Below, one piece after another: positions 1-5,260 of a stretch of DNA of 9,417 nucleotides. Position numbers and translations under genes: made by a program. This stretch comes from Scatomorpha intestinigallinarum (GTDB lineage: Bacteria > Bacillota > Clostridia > Oscillospirales > Oscillospiraceae). A model generated the notes under the pieces. It did not search any database. It was not told the DNA's origin and saw nothing but the letters and a program-made list of their open reading frames with translations. Every line of letters starts with the position of its first letter. The first letter of the stretch is position 1. Location: positions 1 through 9,417 of the forward strand of contig DVHH01000084.1 in the NCBI GenBank assembly GCA_018712225.1, read 5' to 3'.

Positions 1-24
1 TGCTCACAAAGCGCAGGAGGGGGT

Positions 25-59
25 CAAAGGGGGAACCCTCGCCGGGGGTTCCCCCTTTG
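25..59. repeat. Strong 14-bp hairpin, possible terminator
   Basis: Positions 25-38 pair perfectly with 46-59 around a 7-base loop. The stem is CAAAGGGGGAACCC against its complement. The 3' side ends in only three T before GC-rich sequence, so it is a poor intrinsic terminator by the usual rule. It could end transcription of a gene left of the window or be another member of the palindromic repeats nearby. Confidence 0.6.
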
Positions 60-91
60 CGGGCGGCCCCTGCGATTTGCGGACGTCCGCA

Positions 92-147
92 GTCATCCGA
101 CGCCGGGCGGGGATGGAACCCCGCCCCTACAGGGGGTTGGCGGAACG
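92..147. repeat. Palindromic repeat family A, copy 1
   Basis: This 56-base element begins GTCATCC and ends GGCGGAACG. It matches 363-418 over its whole length with only a handful of differences. Its core is an inverted repeat (GGGCGGGG against CCCCGCCC with a 6-base spacer), followed by CCCTACAGGGGG. No open frame or target duplication is visible, so it resembles a REP or non-autonomous palindromic element rather than an insertion sequence. Confidence 0.7.
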
Positions 148-178
148 TGGCAAGGTGGGCGGTGGACGAACGTTCGGG

Positions 179-208
179 TCGTCGAGGACGCCGACCCCTA
201 CGGGCCGC
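179..208. repeat. Palindromic repeat family B, copy 1
   Basis: This short element reads GTCGAGGACGCCGACCCCTACGGG-like and matches 311-341. It shares the CCCCTAC-(A)-GGG motif with the longer family A, suggesting that both derive from one element whose stem has diverged. Confidence 0.5.
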
Positions 209-270
209 AGCGAGGCCGGGCTGCGTGCCGCGGAGTTTAACGGGTGAGGGTCGCGGCGTGGGAAATGGTG

Positions 271-295
271 AAAACACCGCCACCGGCGGCGTTTT
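271..295. terminator. Terminator-like hairpin in repeat region
   Basis: Positions 271-281 pair with 285-295 (AAAAC plus CCGCC against GGCGG plus GTTTT) with one A/C mismatch and a 3-base loop. T-runs of four lie on both strands, so it could work in either direction. No gene inside the window clearly uses it. Confidence 0.35.
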
Positions 296-310
296 GATTT
301 CATTTTCGGG

Positions 311-341
311 ACGTCGGGGACGCCGTCCCCTACAGGGCGGC
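311..341. repeat. Palindromic repeat family B, copy 2
   Basis: This copy has a perfect GGGGAC-GCC-GTCCCC stem followed by CCCCTACAGGGCGG. It parallels 179-208 and the 3' half of family A. Confidence 0.55.
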
Positions 342-362
342 TGCGGCGACGTGGGGCCGGCG

Positions 363-418
363 GTCATCCTGCGCCGGGCGGGGGTGGAACCCCGCCCCTA
401 CGAGGGGGTGGCGGAACG
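363..418. repeat. Palindromic repeat family A, copy 2
   Basis: This is the second copy of the element at 92-147, in the same orientation about 270 bases downstream. It has the same GTCATCC start, GGCGGG inverted core and GGCGGAACG end. The differences are mostly single substitutions in the first ten bases and just after the CCCCTAC motif. Confidence 0.7.
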
Positions 419-475
419 GGGCGAGGCTGGTGGCGAGTGTAGGGAAGGTCGGCCTCATCGCTGCGCGATCAAAAC

Positions 476-504
476 AAAAATGCCGCCCGGAGGGCGGCAT
501 TTTT
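476..504. terminator. Intrinsic terminator after the DUF378 gene
   Basis: Thirteen base pairs (476-488 with 492-504) form a perfect stem around a 3-base GGA loop. The GC core is flanked by A5 and T5, so the hairpin can terminate on both strands. It begins seven bases past the stop codon of the minus-strand DUF378 gene, whose terminator it almost certainly is. Confidence 0.9.
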
Positions 505-510
505 CTGGGG

Positions 511-723
511 TCAGGCGGTCTCGGAATCCTCTTCGCGCTCGCGGAAGAGCAGCGTTACGCACCAGAGGGCGGCAAGCCCTACGAGCGCGTACACCACGCG
601 GCTCACCGTCGCGGTCTGGCCGCCGAACAGCCACGCCACTATGTCGAAGCGGAACAGTCCGATGCTGCCCCAGTTCAGACCGCCGATTATGGCCAGTATG
701 AGCGCGATGCGGTCCATTATCAT
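511..723 (-). CDS. DUF378 family small membrane protein
   Basis: This 70-residue protein has two predicted membrane helices (about residues 4-24 and 42-60) and a charged cytoplasmic-type tail (REREEDSETA). The first helix and following loop carry the DUF378 signature: a GGLNWG motif at the end of the helix, then GLFRFDIV. The second helix has VVYALVGLAAL. The biochemical role of DUF378 proteins is not known to me. The ATG at 723 is preceded by AAGGAGG at a good distance; a second in-frame ATG two codons later is a less likely start. The gene stands alone, divergent from noc across a 362-base gap, and ends at a strong terminator. Its upstream region has a forespore-type promoter candidate rather than an obvious sigma-A promoter, hinting at sporulation-linked expression. 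Assignment to the family is confident; function is not. Confidence 0.85.
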   Translation of the reverse strand: MIMDRIALILAIIGGLNWGSIGLFRFDIVAWLFGGQTATVSRVVYALVGLAALWCVTLLFREREEDSETA

Positions 724-759
724 GCCTCGCAGCCTCCTTTTTTATCTGACTTCGAGCTT

Positions 760-790
760 TAGCTTGCCCGAGGCTGTACGCAAATATTCA
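760..790 (-). promoter_or_regulatory. Candidate sigma-G/F-like promoter for DUF378 gene
   Basis: On the minus strand TGAATA (790-785) is followed after 18 bases by CAAGCTA (766-760). This resembles the forespore sigma-G pattern (TGAATA-like -35 and CATnnTA-like -10) with one change in the -10 box. The implied start near 753 would give a leader of about 30 bases that contains the AAGGAGG site. No comparable sigma-A promoter is seen nearby. Confidence 0.35.
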
Positions 791-948
791 TTCGACAAAA
801 CTAGTGCGCCTTCGACGGCCTTCGCTCTTGCAATGCCGGCCGTTTTGCGATATTCTTTCATCACAGCTTATCCAATTGCTGACCCGCCTTCCGCGGCGGG
901 CCATCATGCGGGGACCCGGCTCATATCTTTATCCCACAACCCTGTTTT

Positions 949-981
949 GGCGGACTGTTCCCACAGTCCGCCGCCTTTTTT
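949..981 (+). terminator. Intrinsic terminator with no upstream gene
   Basis: GGCGGACTG (949-957) pairs perfectly with CAGTCCGCC (964-972) around a 6-base loop. Three bases later comes a run of six T (976-981). This is a strong terminator on the + strand only. No + strand coding gene precedes it in the window, so it ends either an unannotated RNA or an attenuated noc leader. Confidence 0.8.
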
Positions 982-1085
982 ATAAAATCGCAAGCTTGCT
1001 CTCGCCCGTTTTCGCGGGACTTCCGCGGGACGGCGGGGTATGCTTTCATTATAAAATAAAACGTCGCATGCAAAGGAGAAAGCTC

Positions 1086-1895
1086 ATGCCCGCTCTGTTA
1101 TCGAGGACCCGCGTCGGGCGCGGGGGCATCGTGCAGGTGCCTGTGAACGAGATAGACCCCAACCCCAACCAGCCGAGACGCGCCTTTGACGGGGAACGCC
1201 TCGCCGCGCTCGCGGAGAGCATCGCACAATACGGCGTGCTCTCGCCCATCACCGTGCGCCTGAGATACGGGCGCTACGAGCTCATCGCCGGAGAGCGCCG
1301 CCTGCGCGCGGCACGCCTCGCGGGCCTGGCGCGCGTGCCGTGCCTCGTGCTCGACGTGGATCTGGAGGAGTCCGGCCTGCTGGCCATGGTCGAAAACCTC
1401 CAGCGCGAGGACCTCGACTTCGTCGAGGAGGCGAGGGGCATTGAAAACCTCATCCGGCTGTTCGATTTGAGCCAGGAGGAGGCTGCGCGCAGGCTCGGCC
1501 TCAGCCAGAGCGCCGTGGCCAACAAGCTCCGCCTGCTCAGGCTGCCGCCGGACATACTGGCCGCCCTGCGTGACAAGGGCCTGACGGAGAGGCATGGCAG
1601 GGCGCTTCTCCGTCTCGGCTCCGCCGAGGAGCAGCGCGCCGCGCTCGCCGCCGTCTGCGAGCAGGGCCTGAACGTCGCCCAGACCGATGCCTACATAGAC
1701 GCCCTCCTCGCCGCCCGGGAGGCGCCCGAAAAGCCGGCGCGCCGCCGCGCCTTCATACTCAAGGATGTGCGCGTCTTCCTCAACACCCTCAACCACAGCC
1801 TGGAGCTCATGAAGCAGGGCGGCATCGCCGCCGGAATGAAGCGCGAGGAGACCGAGGAGGAGCTCATCGTCACCATCTCTATCCCGAAAAAGTGA
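1086..1895 (+). CDS. noc: Nucleoid occlusion protein Noc (ParB family)
   Basis: This 269-residue protein is a ParB-family CTPase. Noc binds chromosomal Noc-binding sites and blocks division-septum assembly over the nucleoid. The ParB N-terminal domain spans about residues 15-105, with the CTP-binding motifs GERRLRAA (69-76) and ENLQRED (103-109). The helix-turn-helix follows at about 126-152 (SQEEAARRLGLSQSAVANKL). The remainder resembles Bacillus Noc more than Spo0J: GLTERHGRALLRL (165-177), GLNVAQT (194-200), the segment around 227-245 and the SIPKK end. The ATG at 1086 has AAAGGAG seven bases upstream; an ATG at 1068 lacks a site. The region ahead of the ParB fold is only about 14 residues, shorter than in Bacillus, so the membrane-binding helix is reduced or absent. 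The usual Noc neighbours (rsmG, soj, spo0J) are not seen here. A generic ParB label is the conservative alternative. Confidence 0.88.
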   Translation: MPALLSRTRVGRGGIVQVPVNEIDPNPNQPRRAFDGERLAALAESIAQYGVLSPITVRLRYGRYELIAGERRLRAARLAGLARVPCLVLDVDLEESGLLAMVENLQREDLDFVEEARGIENLIRLFDLSQEEAARRLGLSQSAVANKLRLLRLPPDILAALRDKGLTERHGRALLRLGSAEEQRAALAAVCEQGLNVAQTDAYIDALLAAREAPEKPARRRAFILKDVRVFLNTLNHSLELMKQGGIAAGMKREETEEELIVTISIPKK

Positions 1896-1909
1896 GCCGA
1901 CACGGCAAA

Positions 1910-1935
1910 AAACCGCCCCCGTACGGGGGCGGTTT
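1910..1935. terminator. Shared terminator between convergent genes
   Basis: AAACCGCCCCC (1910-1920) pairs with GGGGGCGGTTT (1925-1935) around the 4-base loop GTAC. On the minus strand it is followed by six T, giving a strong terminator for the Pro-Thr protein gene. On the plus strand only three T follow, so for noc it is weaker but probably still used. Confidence 0.85.
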
Positions 1936-1957
1936 GCGCGCTTAGCCCTGGCGTGGC

Positions 1958-2635
1958 TCAGGAGACGGTGCCGGAGGCGCTTATCGTCTCCAGCTCAGTG
2001 CCGCCGTAGCTGCCCTGGAAGTGCCAGTTCACCGTGACGGCAGCGGGAATGTCCGAGCTGGAGAGCTGGATGGTGCCGGTGGAAAGCTCGTTGGTCTCCA
2101 GGCCCGGGCCGTCGCAGCTTATGGCCTCGGTGTCGAACTCATAGGTGCTGCCGCCGACCTGCACGCTCAGGGCGTGCCAGGCGCCGTTGTTGTAGAGGCT
2201 GTAGGACTCCGTAGAGACGGTGAAGGCGAGGGTGGCACCGCTGGCGCCGGGCGTCAGGGTCCAGTCCACGACTATGTTCAGGCCCGTGCCGGTGTCGGAG
2301 CGGAAGCTGCCGCTCGAAGCGCTCACAGCAGGCGTGGGCGTGGGGGTGGGAGTCGGCGTTGGGGTGGGAGTCGGGGTCGGAGTGGGGGCTGCGCTCTCCT
2401 GAACGGGAGATTCCGCGGGAGGAGTGGGGACATTCACGTCGTCCTCATCCTCGCCCTCGCTCGGCTGCGAGGGGGCGTCGGAGACCTCGCCGGCCTCGGC
2501 GGGGGGAGCGTTCATATCCTCGTTCTCGTCGTCCCCGCCGCCGCGGAGGATGAAAATGAGCGCGACGACGATTATGACAAGTATCAGCAGCGCGAGTATC
2601 GCGCCCGCCGGGCTCTTGTTGCTTTTGCCAGACAT
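1958..2635 (-). CDS. Single-pass membrane protein with Pro-Thr linker
   Basis: I do not recognise a named family. The 225-residue protein has a short basic N-terminus (MSGKSNKSP), one membrane helix at about residues 9-30, then an acidic Pro/Glu/Asp-rich stretch (35-80), a nine-fold Pro-Thr repeat (84-102) and a 120-residue C-terminal domain (about 105-225). That domain is rich in Ser, Thr, Gly and alternating hydrophobics, consistent with a secreted beta-sandwich. The topology suggests a cytoplasmic N-terminus with the C-terminal domain held away from the membrane by the rigid linker. There is no lipobox, sortase motif or catalytic signature, and only one cysteine (174). The start at 2635 is chosen because GAGGTGAT sits just upstream; the longer frame to 2686 has no site and runs through a promoter. 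It lies 59 bases after the metal ATPase, with its own promoter and a strong terminator. Confidence 0.75.
   Translation of the reverse strand: MSGKSNKSPAGAILALLILVIIVVALIFILRGGGDDENEDMNAPPAEAGEVSDAPSQPSEGEDEDDVNVPTPPAESPVQESAAPTPTPTPTPTPTPTPTPTPAVSASSGSFRSDTGTGLNIVVDWTLTPGASGATLAFTVSTESYSLYNNGAWHALSVQVGGSTYEFDTEAISCDGPGLETNELSTGTIQLSSSDIPAAVTVNWHFQGSYGGTELETISASGTVS
2332..2390 (-). repeat. Imperfect hexamer repeat coding for Pro-Thr
   Basis: The coding strand alternates Pro and Thr codons in an imperfect ACNCCN hexamer pattern, giving nine Pro-Thr pairs plus one Pro. Synonymous changes between units argue that the repeat is old rather than freshly expanded, although its length could still vary between strains. 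Confidence 0.8.
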
Positions 2636-2653
2636 TAGTATCACCTCTCGTCC

Positions 2654-2682
2654 ATTATCGGCTCTTAGACGAGGAAAGTCAA
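2654..2682 (-). promoter_or_regulatory. Sigma-A promoter of the Pro-Thr protein gene
   Basis: On the minus strand TTGACT (2682-2677) is followed after exactly 17 bases by GATAAT (2659-2654). Each box differs from consensus by one base. The implied start near 2647 leaves a very short leader containing the ribosome site. It lies in the gap after the ATPase, so the gene can be expressed independently of the metal operon. Confidence 0.65.
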
Positions 2683-2694
2683 ACAAAGTTTCGG

Positions 2695-4746
2695 TTACAA
2701 AGCTCTTACTTTAAGGGTACGCAGGGAGTTGAGGACGGCGAGGACCATGACGCCGACGTCGGCAAAAACGGCCAGGGTCATGCCCACGAGGCCCAGCGCG
2801 CCCAGGGCGAGGAAGGCCAGCTTCACAATGAGCGCGAAGGCGATGTTCTGCCGGACTATGCCCAGGCAGCGGCGGGACAGGCGTATGGCGAGGGGGAGCT
2901 TCGCCGGGTCGTCGTCCATGATGACGACGTCGGCGGCCTCTATGGCCGCATCGGAGCCCAGCGCGCCCATGGCTACGCCCACGTCGGCCCGCGCGAGCAC
3001 GGGCGCGTCGTTCACGCCGTCGCCCACGAAGGCCACGCTGCCGCCGGCTTCGGACATGAGCTCCTCCAGGGCCTCGACCTTGCCGCCGGGCAGCAGGCCC
3101 GCGCGGTAGTCCGTAAGGCCCAGCTCCCCCGCCGTGAGGGCGGCGGCGCGCTCGGAGTCGCCCGTCAGCATGACGGGGCGGGCGCCCAGGGCGCGGACGG
3201 CGGCTATGGCCTCGGCTGCGCGGGGCTTCGGGGCGTCCGCGAGCAGGATGCAGCCCAGATAGCGGCCGTCCGCCGCGACGTGGACGACGGTGCCGGCCCC
3301 CTCGGGGTCGGAGCAGTCTATGCCCAGCTTCGACATGTAGCGCCGGCTGCCGGCGGAGACGCTCAGGCCGTCCACCAGGGCGCTGACGCCGCCGCCCTGC
3401 TCCTCGCGGGCGTCGGTCACGCGGCTGCTGGCGTCCGGGGAGCCCGCGGCCTCCTTCAGGCTGCGGCTGATGGGGTGGTTGGACCAGCTCTCGGCCAGGG
3501 CGGCGAGCTCCAGCAGCCGCTCCGGCGCGACGTCGGGCTCGGGGCGCGAGCCCGTGACCTCAAATTCGCCGCGCGTCAGCGTGCCGGTCTTGTCAAAGGC
3601 GACGCAGCGCACGGCGGCCATGGCCTCTATGCCCGTTGAGCCCTTGAAGAGCACGCCCCGGGTCGAGGCCCCGCCTATGCCGCCGAAAAAGCCCAGCGGC
3701 ACGGAGATGACGAGGGCGCAGGGGCAGCTGATGACGAGGAAGGTCAGCGCGTTCTCGACCCAGCCCGCCCAGCCGGGCTCCAGGCCCAGCGCCAGCCTTA
3801 TTGCGGGCGGCAGCAGGGCCAGCAGCAGCGCCGCCGCGCAGACGGCGGGGGTGTAGACCCTCGCAAAGCGGGTTATGAAGCGCTCGGAGCGCGACTTGCG
3901 CGCCGAGGACTGCTCCGCCAGCTCCAGGATGCGGGATACGGCGCTCTCGCCGAAGGGCCGCGTCGTGCGCACGCGCAGCAGGCCGGTCAGGCTGACGCAG
4001 CCGCTGGAGATCTCGTCCCCGGGCGCGCAGGGCCTCGGCAGGCTCTCGCCCGTGAGGGCCGAGGTGTCGAGCGCGCTCTCGCCCTCGATGACCACGCCGT
4101 CTATCGGCACGCGCTCGCCCGGGCGCACCACGATGACGCTGCCCGGCGCGACTTCCTCCGGTTCCACGGAGACGACCTCGCCGTCCCGTTCGAGCTCGGC
4201 CTTGTCGGGGCGCAGGTCCATGAGCGCCGCGATGCTCCCGCGGCTGCGGCCCACGGCGTACTCCTCAAAGAGCGCGCCGAGCTGGTAGAAGACCATAACG
4301 GCCACGGCCTCGCCCATGTCGCCCAGGGCGACGGCGCCGACGGTGGCGACGGACATGAGAAAGTTCTCGTCGAAGACCCGCCCGCGCACGATGCCGCGCA
4401 GCGCGCCCCAGAGGACGTCGTAGCCAGCCGTGAGGTAGGGCAGCAGCAGGAAGAGCCGCCGCGGCAGCCCTTCGGGGACGAGGTACGAGGCAGCAAAGAG
4501 CAGCGCCGCCGCTATGAGGCGGATGACCGCGGTCTTGAGCCCCGCCGCGCCGTGGTGGTGATGCTCATGCCCGCAGCCGCAGGCGTCCCCGCAGCAGTGC
4601 TCATGCTCATGGTGCTCGTGATGGTGATCGTGATGATGCTCGTGCTCGTGGATATGCTCGTGCTCGTGGATTTGCTCGTGCTCATGCTCGTGGCTATGTT
4701 CGTGCTCGTGGCAGCAGCAGGCGCAGCCGTGTTCAGCCGTGGACAT
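2695..4746 (-). CDS. Zn/Cd/Pb-type P1B ATPase with His-rich tail
   Basis: This 683-residue inner-membrane ATPase should export divalent soft metals (Zn, Cd, Pb). The catalytic core is complete: TGES (232-235), the membrane metal site CPCALVISVP (341-350), the phosphorylation motif DKTGTLT (385-391), the His-Pro motif (424-425), TGD (528-530) and GDGVND (575-580). The late-helix Lys642 and Asp663 in ADVG, together with the CPC-SxP form, match the ZntA/CadA (P1B-2) class rather than copper pumps. The usual ferredoxin-like CxxC domain is missing. Instead residues 6-65 contain 27 His and 8 Cys in HEH/HHH strings. ATG 4746 is chosen because GGAAGGGGG lies eight bases upstream; a TTG two codons earlier would be too close. 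The gene overlaps the end of its regulator by 14 bases, implying translational coupling. ZntA or CadA are equally fitting names. Confidence 0.93.
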   Translation of the reverse strand: MSTAEHGCACCCHEHEHSHEHEHEQIHEHEHIHEHEHHHDHHHEHHEHEHCCGDACGCGHEHHHHGAAGLKTAVIRLIAAALLFAASYLVPEGLPRRLFLLLPYLTAGYDVLWGALRGIVRGRVFDENFLMSVATVGAVALGDMGEAVAVMVFYQLGALFEEYAVGRSRGSIAALMDLRPDKAELERDGEVVSVEPEEVAPGSVIVVRPGERVPIDGVVIEGESALDTSALTGESLPRPCAPGDEISSGCVSLTGLLRVRTTRPFGESAVSRILELAEQSSARKSRSERFITRFARVYTPAVCAAALLLALLPPAIRLALGLEPGWAGWVENALTFLVISCPCALVISVPLGFFGGIGGASTRGVLFKGSTGIEAMAAVRCVAFDKTGTLTRGEFEVTGSRPEPDVAPERLLELAALAESWSNHPISRSLKEAAGSPDASSRVTDAREEQGGGVSALVDGLSVSAGSRRYMSKLGIDCSDPEGAGTVVHVAADGRYLGCILLADAPKPRAAEAIAAVRALGARPVMLTGDSERAAALTAGELGLTDYRAGLLPGGKVEALEELMSEAGGSVAFVGDGVNDAPVLARADVGVAMGALGSDAAIEAADVVIMDDDPAKLPLAIRLSRRCLGIVRQNIAFALIVKLAFLALGALGLVGMTLAVFADVGVMVLAVLNSLRTLKVRAL
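4549..4730 (-). repeat. His-rich coding repeats in the ATPase tail
   Basis: The DNA for residues 6-65 of the ATPase is built from CAC/CAT-GAG units. Between about 4640 and 4690 a near-perfect 18-base unit encoding HEHEHI is repeated in tandem. Such repeats can gain or lose units by slippage in frame, changing the number of metal-binding histidines without breaking the protein. Confidence 0.7.
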
Positions 4747-5089
4747 GCTCAAGGCCCCCTTCCAGCATCTTGTAGACGTGGTCGTCGTCTATGGAATAGA
4801 ACACGCTCTTGCCCTCGCGGCGGCACTTTACAAGCCGCGCCGCGCGCAGGGTGCCCAGCTGGTGGCTCACCGCGCTCTTCGTCATGCCCAGCACCGCCGC
4901 CAGATCGCAGACGCACAGCTCCCGAACCGCCAGCGCCGAGATCATGCGCATCCGCGTCCCGTCCCCCAGGACCTTGAAAAACCCCGCGACCGTGTCCAGC
5001 GCCTCGCCGGAGTGCATCTTCTCGCGCACCTCGGCCACGGCGCCCTCGTGTATCACGTTCTCGGAGCAGCAGAATTCGCCCTTTGCCAT
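4733..5089 (-). CDS. ArsR/SmtB-family metal sensor (CadC-like)
   Basis: This 118-residue winged-helix repressor should bind its own promoter and let go when Zn, Cd or Pb binds. The DNA-binding helix is DLAAVLGMTKSAVSHQLGTL (62-81), with the wing around KCRREGKSVFYSI. CadC-type thiol-site residues are present: Cys7/Cys8 near the N-terminus and Cys59/Cys61 in the ELCVCDL motif. A SmtB-type helix-5 site is also present in part: Asp102, His104 and His115, with His117 where the fourth ligand would be offset by one residue. The start ATG 5089 has GGGAGG seven bases upstream. Longer frames reach back through the promoter and operators (even past the -10 box), so they cannot be translated from this transcript. 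It forms an operon with the overlapping ATPase gene. The cadC name fits, but metal specificity is inferred. Confidence 0.92.
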   Translation of the reverse strand: MAKGEFCCSENVIHEGAVAEVREKMHSGEALDTVAGFFKVLGDGTRMRMISALAVRELCVCDLAAVLGMTKSAVSHQLGTLRAARLVKCRREGKSVFYSIDDDHVYKMLEGGLEHVHG

Positions 5090-5096
5090 GTCCATG

Positions 5097-5102
5097 CCTC
5101 CC
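5097..5102 (-). promoter_or_regulatory. RBS fixing the sensor start
   Basis: GGGAGG on the minus strand sits seven bases before ATG 5089 but only one base before the in-frame ATG 5095. The spacing selects the shorter product beginning MAKGEFCC. Confidence 0.75.
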
Positions 5103-5108
5103 GGTCGG

Positions 5109-5124
5109 TTGAACAATTGCTCAA
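5109..5124. promoter_or_regulatory. Operator 2 of the metal sensor
   Basis: The 16-base dyad TTGAACAATTGCTCAA lies at about +12 to +27 of the transcript. It is the same pattern as operator 1, displaced by exactly 40 bases, close to four helical turns. Two repressor dimers could therefore bind on nearly the same DNA face. Confidence 0.75.
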
Positions 5125-5141
5125 CTGTTTCTTGCATACGC

Positions 5142-5171
5142 ATTATAGTTGAGCAACCGTTCAATTGTCAA
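5142..5171 (-). promoter_or_regulatory. Sigma-A promoter of the metal efflux operon
   Basis: On the minus strand a perfect TTGACA (5171-5166) and a perfect TATAAT (5147-5142) are separated by 18 bases. The start is expected near 5135, leaving a leader of about 46 bases before the sensor gene. The spacer is almost entirely filled by the first operator, so repressor and RNA polymerase should compete directly. Confidence 0.88.
5149..5164. promoter_or_regulatory. Operator 1 of the metal sensor
   Basis: The 16-base dyad TTGAGCAACCGTTCAA lies between the -35 and -10 boxes. Its arms, TTGA.C and G.TCAA, match the general TGAA/TTCA half-site style known for SmtB/CadC-type operators. Confidence 0.8.
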
Positions 5172-5212
5172 GAGGAAATTTTGTCGGAGGAAATAAAAAA
5201 TAATTTGATATC

Positions 5213-5224
5213 AAAAATATTTTT
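5213..5224 (+). promoter_or_regulatory. UP-element-like palindrome before codB promoter
   Basis: AAAAATATTTTT is a perfect 12-base palindrome ending one base before the -35 box. It fits the A-tract/T-tract consensus of RNA polymerase alpha-subunit UP elements (AAAWWTWTTTT). The same string occurs at 7752-7763, and an 11-base version at 9184-9194. Confidence 0.5.
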
Positions 5225-5225
5225 G

Positions 5226-5254
5226 TTGACATTTTCTTTATACGGATATATACT
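5226..5254 (+). promoter_or_regulatory. Sigma-A promoter of the permease operon
   Basis: TTGACA (5226-5231), a 17-base spacer and TATACT (5249-5254) make a near-perfect promoter on the plus strand. Transcription should start near 5261. It is back to back with the metal operon promoter, with about 54 bases between the two -35 boxes. Confidence 0.85.
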
Positions 5255-5260
5255 GTAAAT

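Larger units (their letters stand above)
1..475. other. Non-coding, repeat-rich intergenic region
   Basis: I see no credible gene here. The open frames have no ribosome binding site and translate into Arg/Gly/Pro-rich low-complexity sequence, as expected of GC-rich non-coding DNA. The stretch holds a 14-bp perfect hairpin (25-59), a 12-bp palindrome GCGGACGTCCGC (79-90), two copies of a roughly 56-bp repeat (92-147 and 363-418), two copies of a related shorter repeat (about 179-208 and 311-341), and a terminator-like hairpin (271-295). It looks like a palindromic-repeat accumulation zone between genes. The gene to its left is outside the window. Confidence 0.7.
724..1085. other. Divergent intergenic gap with structured DNA
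   Basis: This 362-base gap separates the DUF378 gene from noc. It contains the candidate DUF378 promoter, a hairpin ACGGCC/GGCCGT (815-820 with 838-843) followed by TTTT, a CCCGCC/GGCGGG hairpin (883-888 with 895-900), a strong + strand terminator (949-981), a direct repeat around TTCGCGGGAC and TTCCGCGGGAC (about 1011-1031), and an AT-rich patch with TATAAAAT (1050-1057) just before noc. The open frames here lack ribosome sites. I cannot name a good -35 box for noc. Confidence 0.6.

Noticed and set aside
92..418. CRISPR array
   Set aside because: There are only two copies of each repeat, unequal spacing, palindromic cores related to each other, and no cas gene nearby.
57..701. Open frame across the repeat region
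   Set aside because: It has no start signal, an Arg/Gly/Pro-rich composition, spans palindromic repeats and a terminator, and overlaps the DUF378 gene on the other strand.
804..1085. N-terminal extension of noc to 804
   Set aside because: The added 94 residues run through a strong intrinsic terminator and hairpins, show no ParB similarity and lack a ribosome site. ATG 1086 has AAAGGAG at seven bases.
2332..2390. G-rich/C-rich strand as a G-quadruplex regulatory element
   Set aside because: The runs are explained by alternating Pro and Thr codons, with G-runs of mixed length interrupted by T and A; no independent sign of regulation is seen.
4733..5164. Longer 143-residue metal sensor beginning at 5164
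   Set aside because: That start lies upstream of the -10 box and transcription start of its own promoter, and the extra residues are encoded by operator DNA. ATG 5089 has the well-spaced ribosome site.
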